A DNA stretch of 64,000 bases from Amorphophallus konjac. Lineage: Eukaryota > Streptophyta > Magnoliopsida > Alismatales > Araceae. Below the pieces are notes generated by a model. That model worked only from the letters and a program-made list of their open reading frames with translations. It was not told where the DNA came from and ran no database searches. The DNA lies in NCBI GenBank assembly GCA_022559845.1, contig CM040118.1, positions 155,888,331 to 155,952,330 of the forward strand. Direction: 5' to 3'. The translations under genes and the position numbers were made by a program. This document shows positions 1-10,678 of the stretch, one piece after another (within the stretch, counting starts at the first letter, position 1; each line of letters begins with the position of its first letter).

Positions 1-834
1 GATTCGAACCTCCTGACCAAGCAAAAATCATTCATTCTCACGGTAACGGAATACTTCACCAAGTGGGCGGAAGCAGAAGCTTACGTGGAAATTAAAGCAT
101 CAACCGTCTGCAAATTTATCATGAAGAACATCATCACGAGGTTCGGCATCCCAAGCACCATCGTCACCGACAATGGGCCTCAATTTATCTCTCAAGATCT
201 CAAGGATCTCTGCAACAGGTATAACATTGCATTGCATCATTCTTCTCCCTATTATCCGCAGGGCAATGGCCAAGCAGAGGCCACTAATAAAACCTTAATC
301 AAGATTGTTAAGAAGACGTGCGAGGCTAATAAATTCTCGGACTGGCCAGACAAGCTGGTTGAAGCTCTTTGGGCCTACCGCACTTCTATTCGAACCCCCA
401 CTGGGCAAACTCCTTTTGCCCTTACTTATGGAATGGAGGCCGTAGTCCCTTATGAGATTCTTATCCCCTCTCTGCGAGTACAATTGGATGAGGAGCTCTC
501 TATCGATGAACGTCGTGATTCACTCCTTGCCCAATTGGAACTCCTAGATGAGAAGCGTCTGGTCGCCGCTGAGCATGCGCGCGTTTATCAAAACAGGCTC
601 TCACGTTTTTATCAAAAGAAGGTAATTGAGAGAAAATTTAAGGTCGGCGAAATGGTAATCAAAAGAATTTTTGTAAAACCCGGTGGCCCTCGTTCAAAGC
701 TCCAACCAAACTGGGAAGGGCTGTTCGTCATAAAAGATGTTTATCCTGGCAATGCTTATAAACTGGTTAATGCTGAAGGAGAGGAATTAACTCACCCCTG
801 GAACGGTTTGTATCTCAAGAAATATTACCCCTGA
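1..834 (+). CDS. Ty3/Gypsy (Tat-type) polyprotein, integrase C-terminal part, partial
   Basis: The frame is open from base 1 to the TGA at 832-834 (277 codons), so the window starts inside the ORF. It encodes the end of a retroviral-type integrase, which inserts element cDNA into the genome. Visible blocks are VTEYFTKW (codons 15-22), TDNGPQF (second catalytic Asp, codon 57) and QGNGQAEATNK (catalytic Glu, codon 93, the usual D-35-E spacing). A WAYRTSIRTPTGQTPF block and a GPY/F-like tail ending WNGLYLKKYYP follow. The first catalytic Asp, normally in a (T/V)DYFTKW block, reads Glu at codon 17, so activity is doubtful. No chromodomain follows, and block wording and tail match the Tat (Ogre/Retand-like) lineage rather than chromoviruses. 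Lineage is assigned from memory of conserved blocks, not from a tree. Confidence 0.9.
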   Translation, partial: DSNLLTKQKSFILTVTEYFTKWAEAEAYVEIKASTVCKFIMKNIITRFGIPSTIVTDNGPQFISQDLKDLCNRYNIALHHSSPYYPQGNGQAEATNKTLIKIVKKTCEANKFSDWPDKLVEALWAYRTSIRTPTGQTPFALTYGMEAVVPYEILIPSLRVQLDEELSIDERRDSLLAQLELLDEKRLVAAEHARVYQNRLSRFYQKKVIERKFKVGEMVIKRIFVKPGGPRSKLQPNWEGLFVIKDVYPGNAYKLVNAEGEELTHPWNGLYLKKYYP

Positions 835-1747
835 ACAAAAATCCAAACAAAATTTGAAAACTTCATAAAAATCCAAAGAAAATAGAAATCTCCCGAATAA
901 GAAAAAAAAATCGAATATTTTCAAAATAAAACAAAAAACAAAAAAAAGAGAGTTTTCTTTCATGGTTCTCCCTTTTGGGCTGACATGACAGGCAAAGGTC
1001 CACGGTCCGAAAGGTCAAAATTCAAAATCCATTCATCATTCTTGCTAATTTAAAATGGGAGTTGACCCCGCACACACTACACACTTTACTCTTGAGCTCA
1101 AGCAGTGCAAAATCTGATGGAAAGTCGAAACCAGACTAAAGGCGAAAGATGATATCCATTCTTTTCTTATTCGGCCCACAAGGGAGGAAGGGAGGTCTCG
1201 AGGCAGACACGCCAAGCCTATCCGCCGACCTAGTAGGAGGAAGTCAGGGCCCAAAAGGGAACAAATGCCACAAAAGCCCAAGTACAATTAGGTTGTTCAT
1301 CAGTTCAAATCTATTCAATGCAAATCAATTCCAAAGTGAAAGTCAAATGGTGAAAAGAAAAGCATGTCAAGAGGGCAAAGTCCCCGCAAGGAAAACCTTG
1401 GGCGTATGCATGCAATATGTAGAGGCAAAAGGCAACAAAGCGTCCCTACGCCAAAGACCGAACCCCAACAGGCATAGAGTAGGGGAGGTAGCTTTGCCTC
1501 AGGTATCTCTGAATCTTTTGTGGGCTTCCTTATACTTTCTTCTTTTATTTTTGGAAAAGTCATGAACCAGCAGAATGGTCGAGACAAACTGAAGAGAATG
1601 CACTGTACGAAATCTTGTGTATAAGTTTAACCATATTCACACCAATTCCCCTTTTAATTATTCAAGAAAGGTTAATGGATCTTAGATGATGACCGAGTAG
1701 GGCCCACCACCTTAATTTCTTTATCAGCTCAATTTGGGAGGAATAAA
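835..1747. other. Non-coding 3' region of the Tat-type element
   Basis: A/T-rich stretch directly after the integrase stop, with A-rich runs at about 890-950. No conserved protein is visible in any frame; the reading frames at 1045-1587 on both strands have no recognisable domain. I found no convincing polypurine tract or LTR start here, so the element seems to continue rightwards through the antisense genes. Confidence 0.5.
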
Positions 1748-1933
1748 AATTAACGCCTTTGTTCAAGGCGCTTTAATGTTAATTCACGCCTAGCTATTAG
1801 TCGTTTCTTTAAAAATAACGCCTCTTGGAAGGTCGTGTTTTCAACAAAATTCAAAAATCTTTTCACAGTAACGCCGTATCCGAGGGCGTCTTTTACAAGA
1901 GTCACGACCTAATCTAAGGCGTGTTTTTCAGAA
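1748..1933. repeat. Dyad-motif array A, cluster 1 (ACGCC...GGCGT)
   Basis: Five consecutive units of about 20-25 bp, each with a left arm like TAACGCC, a variable centre and a right arm like GGCGTTTT. Units lie near 1752, 1778, 1817, 1870 and 1903; one has a GTCGT arm and another starts ACGACC. Centres differ from unit to unit, so this is not a simple tandem duplication. An AT dinucleotide run follows at about 1948-1964. Confidence 0.75.
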
Positions 1934-2394
1934 AATCCCTAAAAATATATATATATATATACTGAAAAAAACAAAAAAATAAATTCTTCATGTTGCATGA
2001 ATTGCATTCTTGCCTGGACATCTGTTAATTATTTGTTTGCATATGTATGATTGCATGAGGCATCCCCGGGTTTTGATTATTTCATTTTGCCTTATTTTAT
2101 TAAAGGCTTGGCCCCTTGACCCATTACTAAGATCAGAATATTGACATCCCTTGCTCATCAGGCAAGGGGCCAAGTCGAACAGATGAACTAACCTGTTTGT
2201 TCAAGTGAAAACCGCAGCTGCAGATACAGGGCAAAGTAAAGCAAACACGAGGAACGTGGAAAGAAAAAGTACACAAACACAAGTCCACAACCATACAAGT
2301 ACTCAGGTAACAAAAGCTCAAATCTTATATATATATATATCATCATGTCTATCATGTACATGTGTGAAGGTGGAGGAGTACAAGTACAAAACTC
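1934..2394. other. Spacer downstream of the PMD gene
   Basis: Non-coding stretch between array A cluster 1 and the stop of the antisense PMD gene. It contains AT microsatellites at about 1948-1964 and 2327-2341. No gene is supported. Confidence 0.5.
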
Positions 2395-5300
2395 TCAGCT
2401 CTCGCCTCCACCCTCCTCTACTCTCCTGCTCTCAACCTCCTCCTCACCGTCCCGAGCTGGCGCTGGTGGAGGAGGCATAGGCCCCCGCGAAGAAGCCGGA
2501 ACCCGAACGTGTCCCCCTGCCTCACTCCTCTCTCGAAGGGAAGAACCCGCCACGAAGGTGGAGCTGGTGAAGGAGTACCCCGCAGCCCGTGCTCGCTCAC
2601 GGCCTCGCTGCAGCCGCTCCTCGGACACTCGCAGCCGCTCCTGGGAAAGGATCAACTGGGTCCTCGAGTCCGCCAGCTCACGCTCCCGTGCCGCCAGCTG
2701 CTCCTGGAACCGGGCACGCTCCGCCTGGTGCTCCTCTCGCTCACGAGCCCGCTCCTCGCGCTCCCTCCTCTCCAGCTCCAGGGCAACTCGCAGCTCGGCT
2801 ACGTCCTGAGGAAGCTCACTGCATCGCTGCAGGGTCCGCTGAAGCTCTACGATCCGCTGATCGCGGATCGACAACTCGGTACGTATCGCCTTCAACTGAG
2901 CAGCCTACAAACAGGTAAACAAATCATCAGTTCCACAGTTCAATAATTCATGAAATAAAATAACAACATGTGACTGAAGGTAGATCACGCACATGTGAGC
3001 TCGTCGCTCGGAAGCCCTCATCTACGCAGATAAGAGTGGCTCGAAGCTCTTCAGTCTGTAAAAATGAATTTTTATCAGTGCACAATTTATATCTAATCAT
3101 TATTTGAATGAGGTTTTGAGTTCAGAATTTACCCGTGAGGCAAGGTCACGCTCCGCCGCCTCGGCTCGCGCTATCGCACCAGCCAGCTGCTCCGTCAGTG
3201 CAGTCACCTCTGCACTAGGTCCCCTCGAGCTGGAGGCCTCCCCTGGATCTCTCCTCGCTGCTCCCTGCTGGGCACGCTGCATTCATTAAGACCGTCAGTG
3301 GCTAATCATTAATTCAACAAAACACAAAAATTCATCTGCATATAGGAATAATTTAAACACTCACTAGGGTCTCCAGGTCTGCCCGTGTGGCAACTAGCTG
3401 GTCCTCCAGGCTGTGTAGGTGAGCCTGGGCATCTATCGCCGCTATGTCCCTCGCATCCTGCATTCATTACATGTTAGTCGCATAATAGTTACATAAGCAT
3501 TTGCATTCAATTTAGAAATAAGTGCACTCATACATACCCCTAAGACCCTCATCTGAGGTCTGCCGGCGTGAACCTCCCAGTAGCGCCGGAGGTACTCGGA
3601 GCTGTCAGTCGCGTGGGAAACGACTGTGGTCCCGCCTCGCTGCCAGTCAGCGTACTGCTCCTCGAATCGCACCCTCCAGTCGGTAGTCTTGGTGTGACCG
3701 CGGGTCTTCTTGCCAATCCCTCGAGGCTCTCCGACCTCGATCCACTCCTGGGGCAGGCCCAGGGTCCTCATCACCAGCCGAAGCCGTAACGGCTCAATCT
3801 CGCTCAAGCAGTGTAGCCACAGCTCACGCCCGAAGCGAGGTCACCCCGATACGACCCAAGGCTGGCCCTCATCTGTCATCCCCTCATATGGTCTCCACTG
3901 CACCTGCATTCATGAACATGCATCATTATCATTTCATCATATTCAAATAAACAACAAAAAGAAATGCATATCATTCATTCATACATACCAGCGAGGGAGG
4001 GAAGTCGCGGAACTCTCTCCGTAGAACCCACAACTCGTAGTCAAGTGGGGCACCGAAGACGACGGGCAACCAGCGTCGCGCCAGAGGGAAGGATCCCTCA
4101 GCTCCTGGCCGTGGGTCAACGCGCCCCATCGGCATGTATAGGTCGCTCCACACCTGCATCCATGCATTGCAATTAGTACTATATTCATATGCATCATAAT
4201 AAAGAAAAGATCAGAAATGAGAAATTGCATACCTGAAGAAGAGGTGAGAAGCCACTGACGGTCGTCTCACGGCCTGTCCCCGTGGACAGATCGGCCATCA
4301 AATGGGCCAGCAGGGCCGCTCCCCAAGCATAAGTGCCAACCGTGTCCAGATCCTCGAGGATGCCTAAGAAGCGGCAGTTGATGACGTCGGCTTTCGTCCC
4401 CAGCAATAATCTCCCGAGCAGCAGTAGCAGGAACCTCCTCAAGTCTCGGTCCGCTCTCTCATGGTCAGTCGGGTCCTGGCAGCATGCCGCTCTCACCCCG
4501 TCGGTCAGTCGCTGTGCAAACTCGCCTAAGGTCTCCCCCGACCTATGCCTGGCATCTCCTAGACCCATCGCTGTAGTCAGGTCCGTACGGAAAATGGTCC
4601 TACACTCGCTAGGTCCCACATAGACCATCTCAAGCCCTAGTAGCCTCTGGGCCATCTCCGTATAGTCAGAATAGGTGAACCCACTCACGGCCTCACCATC
4701 TACCCGTAAACCTGTGATCCTGGCTACATCCTCTAAACCAGGAACCATATGCCCCCAGGGCATCAGAAAAGTCCGGCTAACCCTATCCCATCTCTCCCTC
4801 AAAACCTGGATCAGTGCTAGGTCAGGTCTAAAAGGCTCGATGGATAGAAAAGCCCCAAACCCCATGGCCTCTACCCTAACCCTCTGGAAGTCGGGGAGAC
4901 CCTGGTATGCTGCCCAGACCATGACCCATGAGATACGGGTCCTCATCAGCCCCTGCATGCATTAAAAGAGAATTATTTTTTTTATTTGAATATCCATGTG
5001 GAATTACATTTGATTTGGGTTAAATATTGAATTTTAGCATTTTGGAATTCACGGCCACCCTCAGGTCGTTTCTTGATAAATTCACGCCCCTGTGGGGGGG
5101 CGTTTTTCTGAATGAACTTTAATGTAACACCCTTGATGAGGGCATTTTTCATGTTTATCACGCCCCCGTCTTAGGCGTATTTTGGTGGCTGTTTTGCTAT
5201 TTCTAAAACATATTTCTAATCACGCCTCGGTGTTGGGCGTTTCTTGTTGAGGTCACGCCCTGTGGCAGGGCGTTTTCCTTAGGGTGGTTAATTTTAGACC

Positions 5301-6018
5301 GTTAATGAATGAAGCAACGCCCTGTGGTTTGGGCGTCTCTTGTTGAATTAACGCCCTACTAGAGGGCGTGGGTTTCTTAATTTAACAGAAAATCAAATAG
5401 CTAACGGCATGCGAAATAATTCATGAAAATATTTTTGGAAATTGTTTAGTGAGCATGGAATTCATGAAAAATCATAAGTTTTAAGAAACGACATGCTTCA
5501 GGGCGTTTTTCATGGAGGTTAATTGATTTTCAGAAATTAAAAAAAATTAACGCCCTGGGTCAGGGCGTTTCATTTGTGAGTAACGCCCCCGTGGGAGGCG
5601 TGTCTTTTCTGAGTTGCAGGTTTCGTGCCCGAGGGCTATGGAAAATCAAGAAAAATATAAATAAAATAAAATAAAATGGAATTGGGGAGGGGGAACTCAC
5701 CTTCTTGTGTTTCTGGGGTTGTGGCCGAGGCAGTGGTCGTCTGGGCCGCCGGAGTTGGCCCCAGGGAACGACCGCCGCCGTGGGCGGTGGTCCTTCTTCT
5801 TCCTCATCTTCCTCTTCTTCTTCTTCTCCACCTTCTCCAACTTCTGCATGTTCTGTTGCTTCGCCCGTTGCTCCGTCGGCCTCGTCGCCGCCGGCCATCG
5901 CCGCCTCTTCTTCGAAGGCCACGACGGCGAGCTCCTCCACAGAGATTTCTTCCTCTTGGGCGTGGGAGGCATCAAGATCAACCACATCAGGGGCACTAAC
6001 TCTTTGGCGTTTGGCCAT
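2395..6018 (-). pseudogene. TE-associated plant mobile domain (PMD) plus coiled-coil gene, 8 exons, one premature stop
   Basis: Eight exons join in phase 0 with GT-AG borders: 5701-6018, 4233-4952, 3989-4153, 3538-3903, 3365-3457, 3133-3276, 2993-3055, 2395-2904 (793 codons with stop). Exon 1 starts MAKRQRVSAPDVVDLD and has a long Glu/Asp run, then a basic end. Exons 2-4 hold the PMD (aminotransferase-like) fold, recognised from RTFLMPWGHMVPGLEDVARI and the following ITGLRVDGEAVSG. Exons 5-8 are Arg/Glu/Gln-rich coiled coil ending in a Pro-rich tail. Exon 4 contains an in-frame TGA at codon 21 (bases 3841-3843 region, CGA to TGA is the simplest change), so the copy is probably broken. Most introns share GTATG- or GTG-type donors and TGCATTCAT-like acceptor flanks. 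PMD genes occur in plants as host genes (MAIN/MAIL family) and inside Mutator-like and Ty3 elements. Lying antisense just after a Tat pol gene, this one is most likely element cargo. Exon borders are inferred by eye. Confidence 0.75.
5048..5606. repeat. Dyad-motif array A, cluster 2 (in PMD intron 1)
   Basis: About eleven units inside the 748 bp first intron of the PMD gene. The best ones are near 5252 (ACGCCCTG TGG CAGGGCGT), 5349 (ACGCCCT ACTAG AGGGCGT) and 5550 (ACGCCCT GGGTC AGGGCGT), with arms of 7-8 bp and loops of 3-5 bp. Others near 5052, 5083, 5127, 5159, 5221, 5313, 5495 and 5581 have one or two arm mismatches. Units recur about every 30-60 bp in A/T-rich spacer. Confidence 0.8.
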
Positions 6019-6184
6019 GGCTAGGGTTTAGGTTGAGTGAGATTGAGTGAGATGGAGAGAGTGAGGGAAGAGAGCGAGAGAGAGGCTTTGGGGGGGGCTT
6101 CGGTTAGGGTTTGTAGAGAAAGGGCGAAATGAGAATGGAAGGAGGAAGGAGAAGGAAGCCCGATGGCTTTTGGGTTTCGAAAAT
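6019..6184. promoter_or_regulatory. 5' flank of the PMD gene
   Basis: Immediately upstream (to the right) of the PMD start codon on the - strand. Read on the - strand it is CT-rich (runs of CTCTCT-like sequence and CCCCCCC), as in many plant 5' leaders. No clear TATA box was identified, so the promoter assignment is positional only. Confidence 0.3.
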
Positions 6185-6600
6185 AAGACACGCCCTTGCG
6201 AAAGGCGTGTATAATAGAATTCACGTCCATTCATTGGGCGTTTTCTGGAAGTTGACGACGATGATTAAGGCGTTAATTTATTTTGCATGGGGAACAATAA
6301 CCGTCGTCAGGCGCATTGAATGGGCGTTGATTGATGTGAGAGAAGTCATTATTGCTGTTTGAAGTAACGCCTCTGGTAAAGGCGTGTTACACTTGAAACG
6401 TGACCAAGGAAAAGGCGTTATTTTTGATGAGTCAACGATTATTTTCTTTTGGGTTTGAATCTAGTCACGCCTTGCTTGAGGACGTTATTTAAAGTTACGC
6501 CCACATATGCAGGCGTCATTTGTTGACAAAGGGCCACTGGAAGCGCCTTTAGGTAAGGCGTGTATATTTGAATTCACGGCATTCTGGGAGGCGTTATTCA
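6185..6600. repeat. Dyad-motif array A, cluster 3
   Basis: About ten units between the two antisense genes, e.g. near 6188 (ACGCCCTTGCGAAAGGCGTG), 6367 (ACGCCTCTGGTAAAGGCGTG), 6467, 6498, 6541 and 6573. Arms are ACGCC/GGCGT with centres of 6-10 bp that differ in every unit. Some units keep only one good arm. Confidence 0.75.
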
Positions 6601-6870
6601 CAACAGAAACACAGGTTTTTGGATGATTTCGATCATAATCACAGTGGCAGTTGGCTCAATCAGAAAACAATCTTTATTATTATTTTGAAAAAGGAACTAT
6701 CATGACTAATGAGCCACTTTGGGCCTTAATTTTCTCAATGAAGTTACATAATTTTTCCACTGTTCCTTGTCTTCATCCAAGTCTTCTATAGGTTGATGAA
6801 GCTTGCTTAGCCTCCATAGAGCTTGAATGGTGATAACCTCCTCTCCATCTTCATTGCTGCCTAGGTCTCT
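6601..6870. other. Spacer downstream of the DUF7745-like gene
   Basis: Non-coding, 3' of the antisense gene that ends at 6871. Probably its 3' untranslated region. No domain or repeat seen. Confidence 0.4.
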
Positions 6871-8120
6871 TTATCTGATTGGAGGGAGATGAGAGATGTC
6901 TTCTAAGTGTTGCCTTGGAAGCCCAAGCTGAGGAAGGCACCGGTGTGCATTACATAAGACGAAGTCCGAAGCACCAATAAGACGAAGGTCTGTCCCGATG
7001 GAGAAGCGTGCACGAAGCTCCTGCATTTTGAATACACCCGGGGCACAAGTAAAAAGATTCTTTGGCATTACCTTTAAATGCTCCCTCCAATCCCCTCTCT
7101 TCTTGATTTGAGGAATCCGGTTGGTCACTCTATTGCTTATACCTAATGAGCCGGTTATATATGAGAGTGGACTCTTTGAGAAAATTCTTGAGGGTTGTTG
7201 GGCTTCGTGGCATGAGTCGAATTTGAAGTGTAGATCAACCCAGCTTGAGAGTGCTAGCATGCACCCGTAGATGGGCCTTCCCATGGCCGCCGATGTAAGC
7301 CCGCTATAGAGATATGCTAGGATCGCCGGTCCAACTCTCTCTTCTTCCCATAAGCTCACCACTGCGCTCAATTGAGACTCCTCTAGAAAGTCCTCCGTGG
7401 ATGGGAATAGGAGTGCTCCTGCCAAGCACACCACGAAGGCTTTGGTCACTCTTTCTATCTCCTCTTCCTCTTTAGCTTGACCCGCTCTCTTGTACACCCA
7501 CGAGGCGAGCTTCAAGAGGTTAACTCCTTTAGTGACCTTGATTTGGTTCACTATATTTGGGCTAGGTATTAACGAGGTTAGCAATTCATGGGAGGAGATG
7601 GGCCTTGGCATGGTGGCCATCTTTTCTTCTTCTCCGTGTTTCATCCTTTTCAAGCCTAGGATCATCTCTACTTCCTCCATCAAGATGGTGGCCTCAAATG
7701 TGGAAAATAAGAAAGTATGGGTGGAAGGATGCCAGGTTTCAATCAATGCTCCTATGGCAGCCCAATCTATGTGGACTTGATCATAATGTTTAGCATGGGT
7801 GATCAACCCTAAGAGATGCCATCTGGCTACATATACCCTCATATCTGAAGTGAACTTGGAGAGGATGAGGGGCAACCATTTGATTTGGACATATCTTCTA
7901 GCCCCCGGAAGATTTGGATAGTCCTGTGAATAACAGAACACATGCAGTAACAAGCATGAGCATATGCAACGTGAAAGGAGAATTCGGCAGAAGGAGCATC
8001 GCAAAGCAACGGGTAGAAGAGAAAGCTTACCTGCTTCAAAGCAATGCGGTTGCTTATGTGCCCTTGTATTTCAGAGATTCTTGGAGTAGAAATCCTAGGT
8101 TTCTTCAGCATTCTGTCCAT
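6871..8120 (-). CDS. DUF7745-like (PMD-related) TE-associated protein, two exons
   Basis: Exon 1 is 8031-8120, starting at ATG (MDRMLKKPRIS) and ending ...NRIALKQ before a GTAAGC donor. Exon 2 is 7923-6871, starting DYPNLPGARRYVQIKW after a TTCACAG acceptor. Both borders are phase 0, giving 380 residues with no internal stop. The segment WHPSTHTFLFSTFEATIL followed by EEVEMILGL matches the pattern of the plant DUF7745 family, which is related to the plant mobile domain and common in plant transposable elements. Its biochemical role is unknown. It is alpha-helical in character, with no signal peptide and no catalytic motif that I can see. The gene shares orientation with the PMD gene to its left and lies between clusters 3 and 4 of array A, which suggests one mobile unit. 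Family assignment is by pattern and moderately sure; an upstream non-coding exon is possible. Confidence 0.7.
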
Positions 8121-8337
8121 CGCCGCCTGCAGTTGAGAACAGAAGCAAGAAGCAGAACGAAAGGCCTGCAGAGAAGAAAGAAGGAAACAGTTCGGCTGCA
8201 GAGGAAATTCTGATGATTTGGTTAAGAGAAACTGCTGTTTTATAAGGATTTGAAGAGTCCTAAAGAGTCCCGAAGATAGAAGTTTGATTGGGTTAAGGAC
8301 TCTGTGCTTGATTTAGAAATGGAGGTTCGGGCTGAAT
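8121..8337. promoter_or_regulatory. 5' flank of the DUF7745-like gene
   Basis: Upstream (right) of the - strand ATG at 8120. Contains CTGCAG sites and, read on the - strand, an A/T-rich segment with a TATAAAAC sequence near 8239-8246 that could serve as a TATA box about 120 bp before the start codon. Inference only. Confidence 0.35.
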
Positions 8338-8640
8338 TCACGCCTTGTGTAAGGGCGTGTCTTTTTGATTTAACGACCTTACTGTGGTCGTGTTTTATGT
8401 AACGCCCTTTATGAGGTCGTGTTTCTTCTAAGCTTTCTCTGTTGGTTACGCCTTATGTAAGGGCGTATCTTTTTATTTGACGACCTGTGATATGGTCGTG
8501 TCTTGATGAGGTCGTGTTTCTTCTAAGCTTCCTTTCTTGGTGATGCCTTTGAGCAGGGCGTGTTCCAAATATTAACGACCTACGGTCAGGCGTCTTTCCT
8601 GCTTTTAACGCCCTATTCTTAGGCGTGTTTTATTGGCCTA
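8338..8640. repeat. Dyad-motif array A, cluster 4
   Basis: Eight units near 8340, 8373, 8401, 8448, 8479, 8545, 8575 and 8608. Two arm types alternate: ACGCC/GGCGT and ACGACC/GGTCGT (e.g. ACGACC TTACTGT GGTCGT at 8373). A longer duplicated phrase, GTCGTGTTTCTTCTAAGCTT, occurs at about 8417 and 8512, so part of the cluster grew by local duplication. Confidence 0.75.
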
Positions 8641-9667
8641 CGTTTTTGCCCTCTCCATGCTTTTGATGAACTTAAGTGCTATTATTTGATGAAATTGTTT
8701 ATGATTAAGCACTTATGATCATGTCATGTTCTAAATTGATAAATGAAGTCTAATAAATTTCAAAGTGCAGAAGTTTGCAGGATTCGAGGCGTTTGGATCG
8801 CTCATGGGAGTAACATCTTGTCACCTTGTATCGTTTCTTGTAAGCATTGTTATTATGTGATATCTACGATATTATAGTATATCAAGGACCTTGTGGTTCT
8901 GATGAACCTGAAATTTGAGTTCCCCTTCATCAAAAACGAGGACGATTTCAGGAGAATCTTGATCACACGGATAGGCCGTTGAGTTGTTAAAGGTTTGGGA
9001 CGATGGTTCCACTTTCTGAGTTGATGCGCGGACAAACGGGCTTCGACTTAGTGTTAGCTCAGAAATATGGATTCTTGACCAGACCTAAACAGCTTAGCAA
9101 TATTATCCTTGATTATTTTCTATTTTTAGTTTGTTTTAATCTTTTTCTTTTAACCCAGCATGCATCATGTAGGACCTTGAGTTTCATGCTGAAAATCTTC
9201 ATATTATGGCGATAATGAAGTTCACTCGTTTTCGATTGAGTTGACATGAGATATTCCATTCCAAATCAAGTACTTCATTCTATTTGAAGCCATTCAGGCT
9301 GATTCCTTGAAAGTATCCCTTTGTTGGATCTCTATCCCAATTCTCTTTACTTTTTTGCAAAATTTACCTTGGTTGCAGCACGTCCACATTGGCTGGTAAT
9401 CGCTCTCCAATGGTCTTTCCCTGTCGTGCCCGCGCGCACACCCTTTATTTACTTAGTTTAATCTCCTTTTTTCCAACAAATCGATTGTTTCCTTGGAACC
9501 ACTCAGAGTTGTTTCACTTAGAATCTTGGAAAGATTTCAAATGCTTAGTGTCTGAGGCGTGTCACATCACACCTTGGCGCCTCCTTATCAGTTCGTTCCA
9601 CTTTATTCCTTTCATTACACTTCATTCCATTTCCGTCTCACTCCCTTACACTTCATTCCCTATTTTA
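8641..9667. other. Unassigned non-coding region left of the LARD-like element
   Basis: No domain in any frame. It has no alignable counterpart in the 3' LTR of the element to the right, so it is outside that LTR. Most likely the remaining non-coding part of the Tat/PMD element or an unidentified insertion. The stretch 9560-9665 is pyrimidine-rich (TTCATTCC-like phrases repeat). Confidence 0.4.
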
Positions 9668-10675
9668 CGGCCTTGCTCTTTCTTTTGGTTCAGCTCCCCT
9701 TGCTCTTAGTCTGCTCCCTACTCCTGCTGTCCCTGTTCTATTTACAGCTTTGTAGTGTAGCTTTTCCTACTTTGCTGCACTTGCTGTTTTACAGTTGCTT
9801 TCATTGCACTGTGCATTTTCCAGTGGGGATCCGCGTGACCCCTACTGAGTTTCTGGTTAGAGACTCACCCCTACTTTTTAGGTGGGTTTCGCCTTCTGCT
9901 TCCGCGTGGTTCCTGGGGTGTGCGTGCTCGTTGCGTGCCGTTGTTGCCAGCTGGTACCTGCGTCGCGCTTCTCCCGACCTTTTGGTACGTCTTTCTTTTC
10001 TGTCGACTGTACTGTGCTAGACTTGTTGTCTTTAGCTTTGGACTGACTCTGGGATATAATTTTTAATTTGAACTGTTAATTAAAAAGTAATTTTATTTAT
10101 GCTATTTTAGCAAATCTGTCTAATGAAATTTAATTGCTTACTGTACTATCTCTGTGGCTTCAATGTACTCTACACGTGCCTTTTTCCCTTCGGAGCTTTC
10201 CCGCTCTTGGGAGGCCTCGCGGGTTCCTTGCGGTATCACGCGTATCCGGTAGTCCTACCGGGTATGCCAGGTATCCGGAATCTGGCTCGCTACAGCTTAG
10301 TATCACGCTCGTTGCGTGCCGTTGCTGCCAGCTGGTACCTGTGTCGGGCTTCTCCCGACCTTTTGGTACGTCTTTCTTTTCTGTCGACTGTACTATGCTA
10401 TACTTGTTATCTTTAGCTTTGGACTGACTCTGGGATATAATTGTTAATTTGAACTGTTAATTAAAAAGTAATTTTATTTCTGCTACTTTAACAAACCTGT
10501 CTAATGAAATTTAATTGCTTACTGTACTATCTCTGTGGCTTCAATGTACTCTACACGTGCCTTTTTCCCTTCGGAGCTTTCCCGCTCTTGGGAGGCCTCG
10601 CGGGTTCCTTGCGGTATCACGCGTATCCGGTAGTCCTACCGGGTATGCCGGGTATCCGGAATCCGGGTCACTACA
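9668..10675 (+). repeat. 5' LTR of the LARD-like element, truncated, with internal tandem duplication
   Basis: From CGGCCTTGCTCTTTC onwards the sequence matches 15884-16500 of the 3' LTR. Homology stops abruptly to the left near 9668. The last part is present twice (9926-10306 and 10307-10687, period 381 bp). The first copy includes the LTR end plus GCTTAGTATCA, a mutated start of the PBS, so the duplication crossed the LTR/PBS boundary. The 3' LTR has this segment once. Confidence 0.8.
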
Positions 10676-10678
10676 GCT

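Noticed and set aside
2509..2946. + strand frames at 2345-2946
   Set aside because: Mirror images of the Arg/Glu-rich coiled-coil exon on the - strand; no domain of their own.
5048..5606. ACGCC/GGCGT units as a CRISPR-like array
   Set aside because: Repeats are 6-8 bp arms, not 23-40 bp identical repeats; spacing is irregular and the context is a plant retrotransposon.
5676..6031. Several + strand reading frames opposite the acidic exon 1
   Set aside because: They are low-complexity mirrors of the Glu/Asp codon run of the - strand PMD exon; only the - strand has a sensible donor site and downstream exons.
9559..10020. Leu/Ser-rich hydrophobic frame as a membrane protein gene
   Set aside because: The same frame appears at 15900-16235 because both are LTR sequence; no conserved family.
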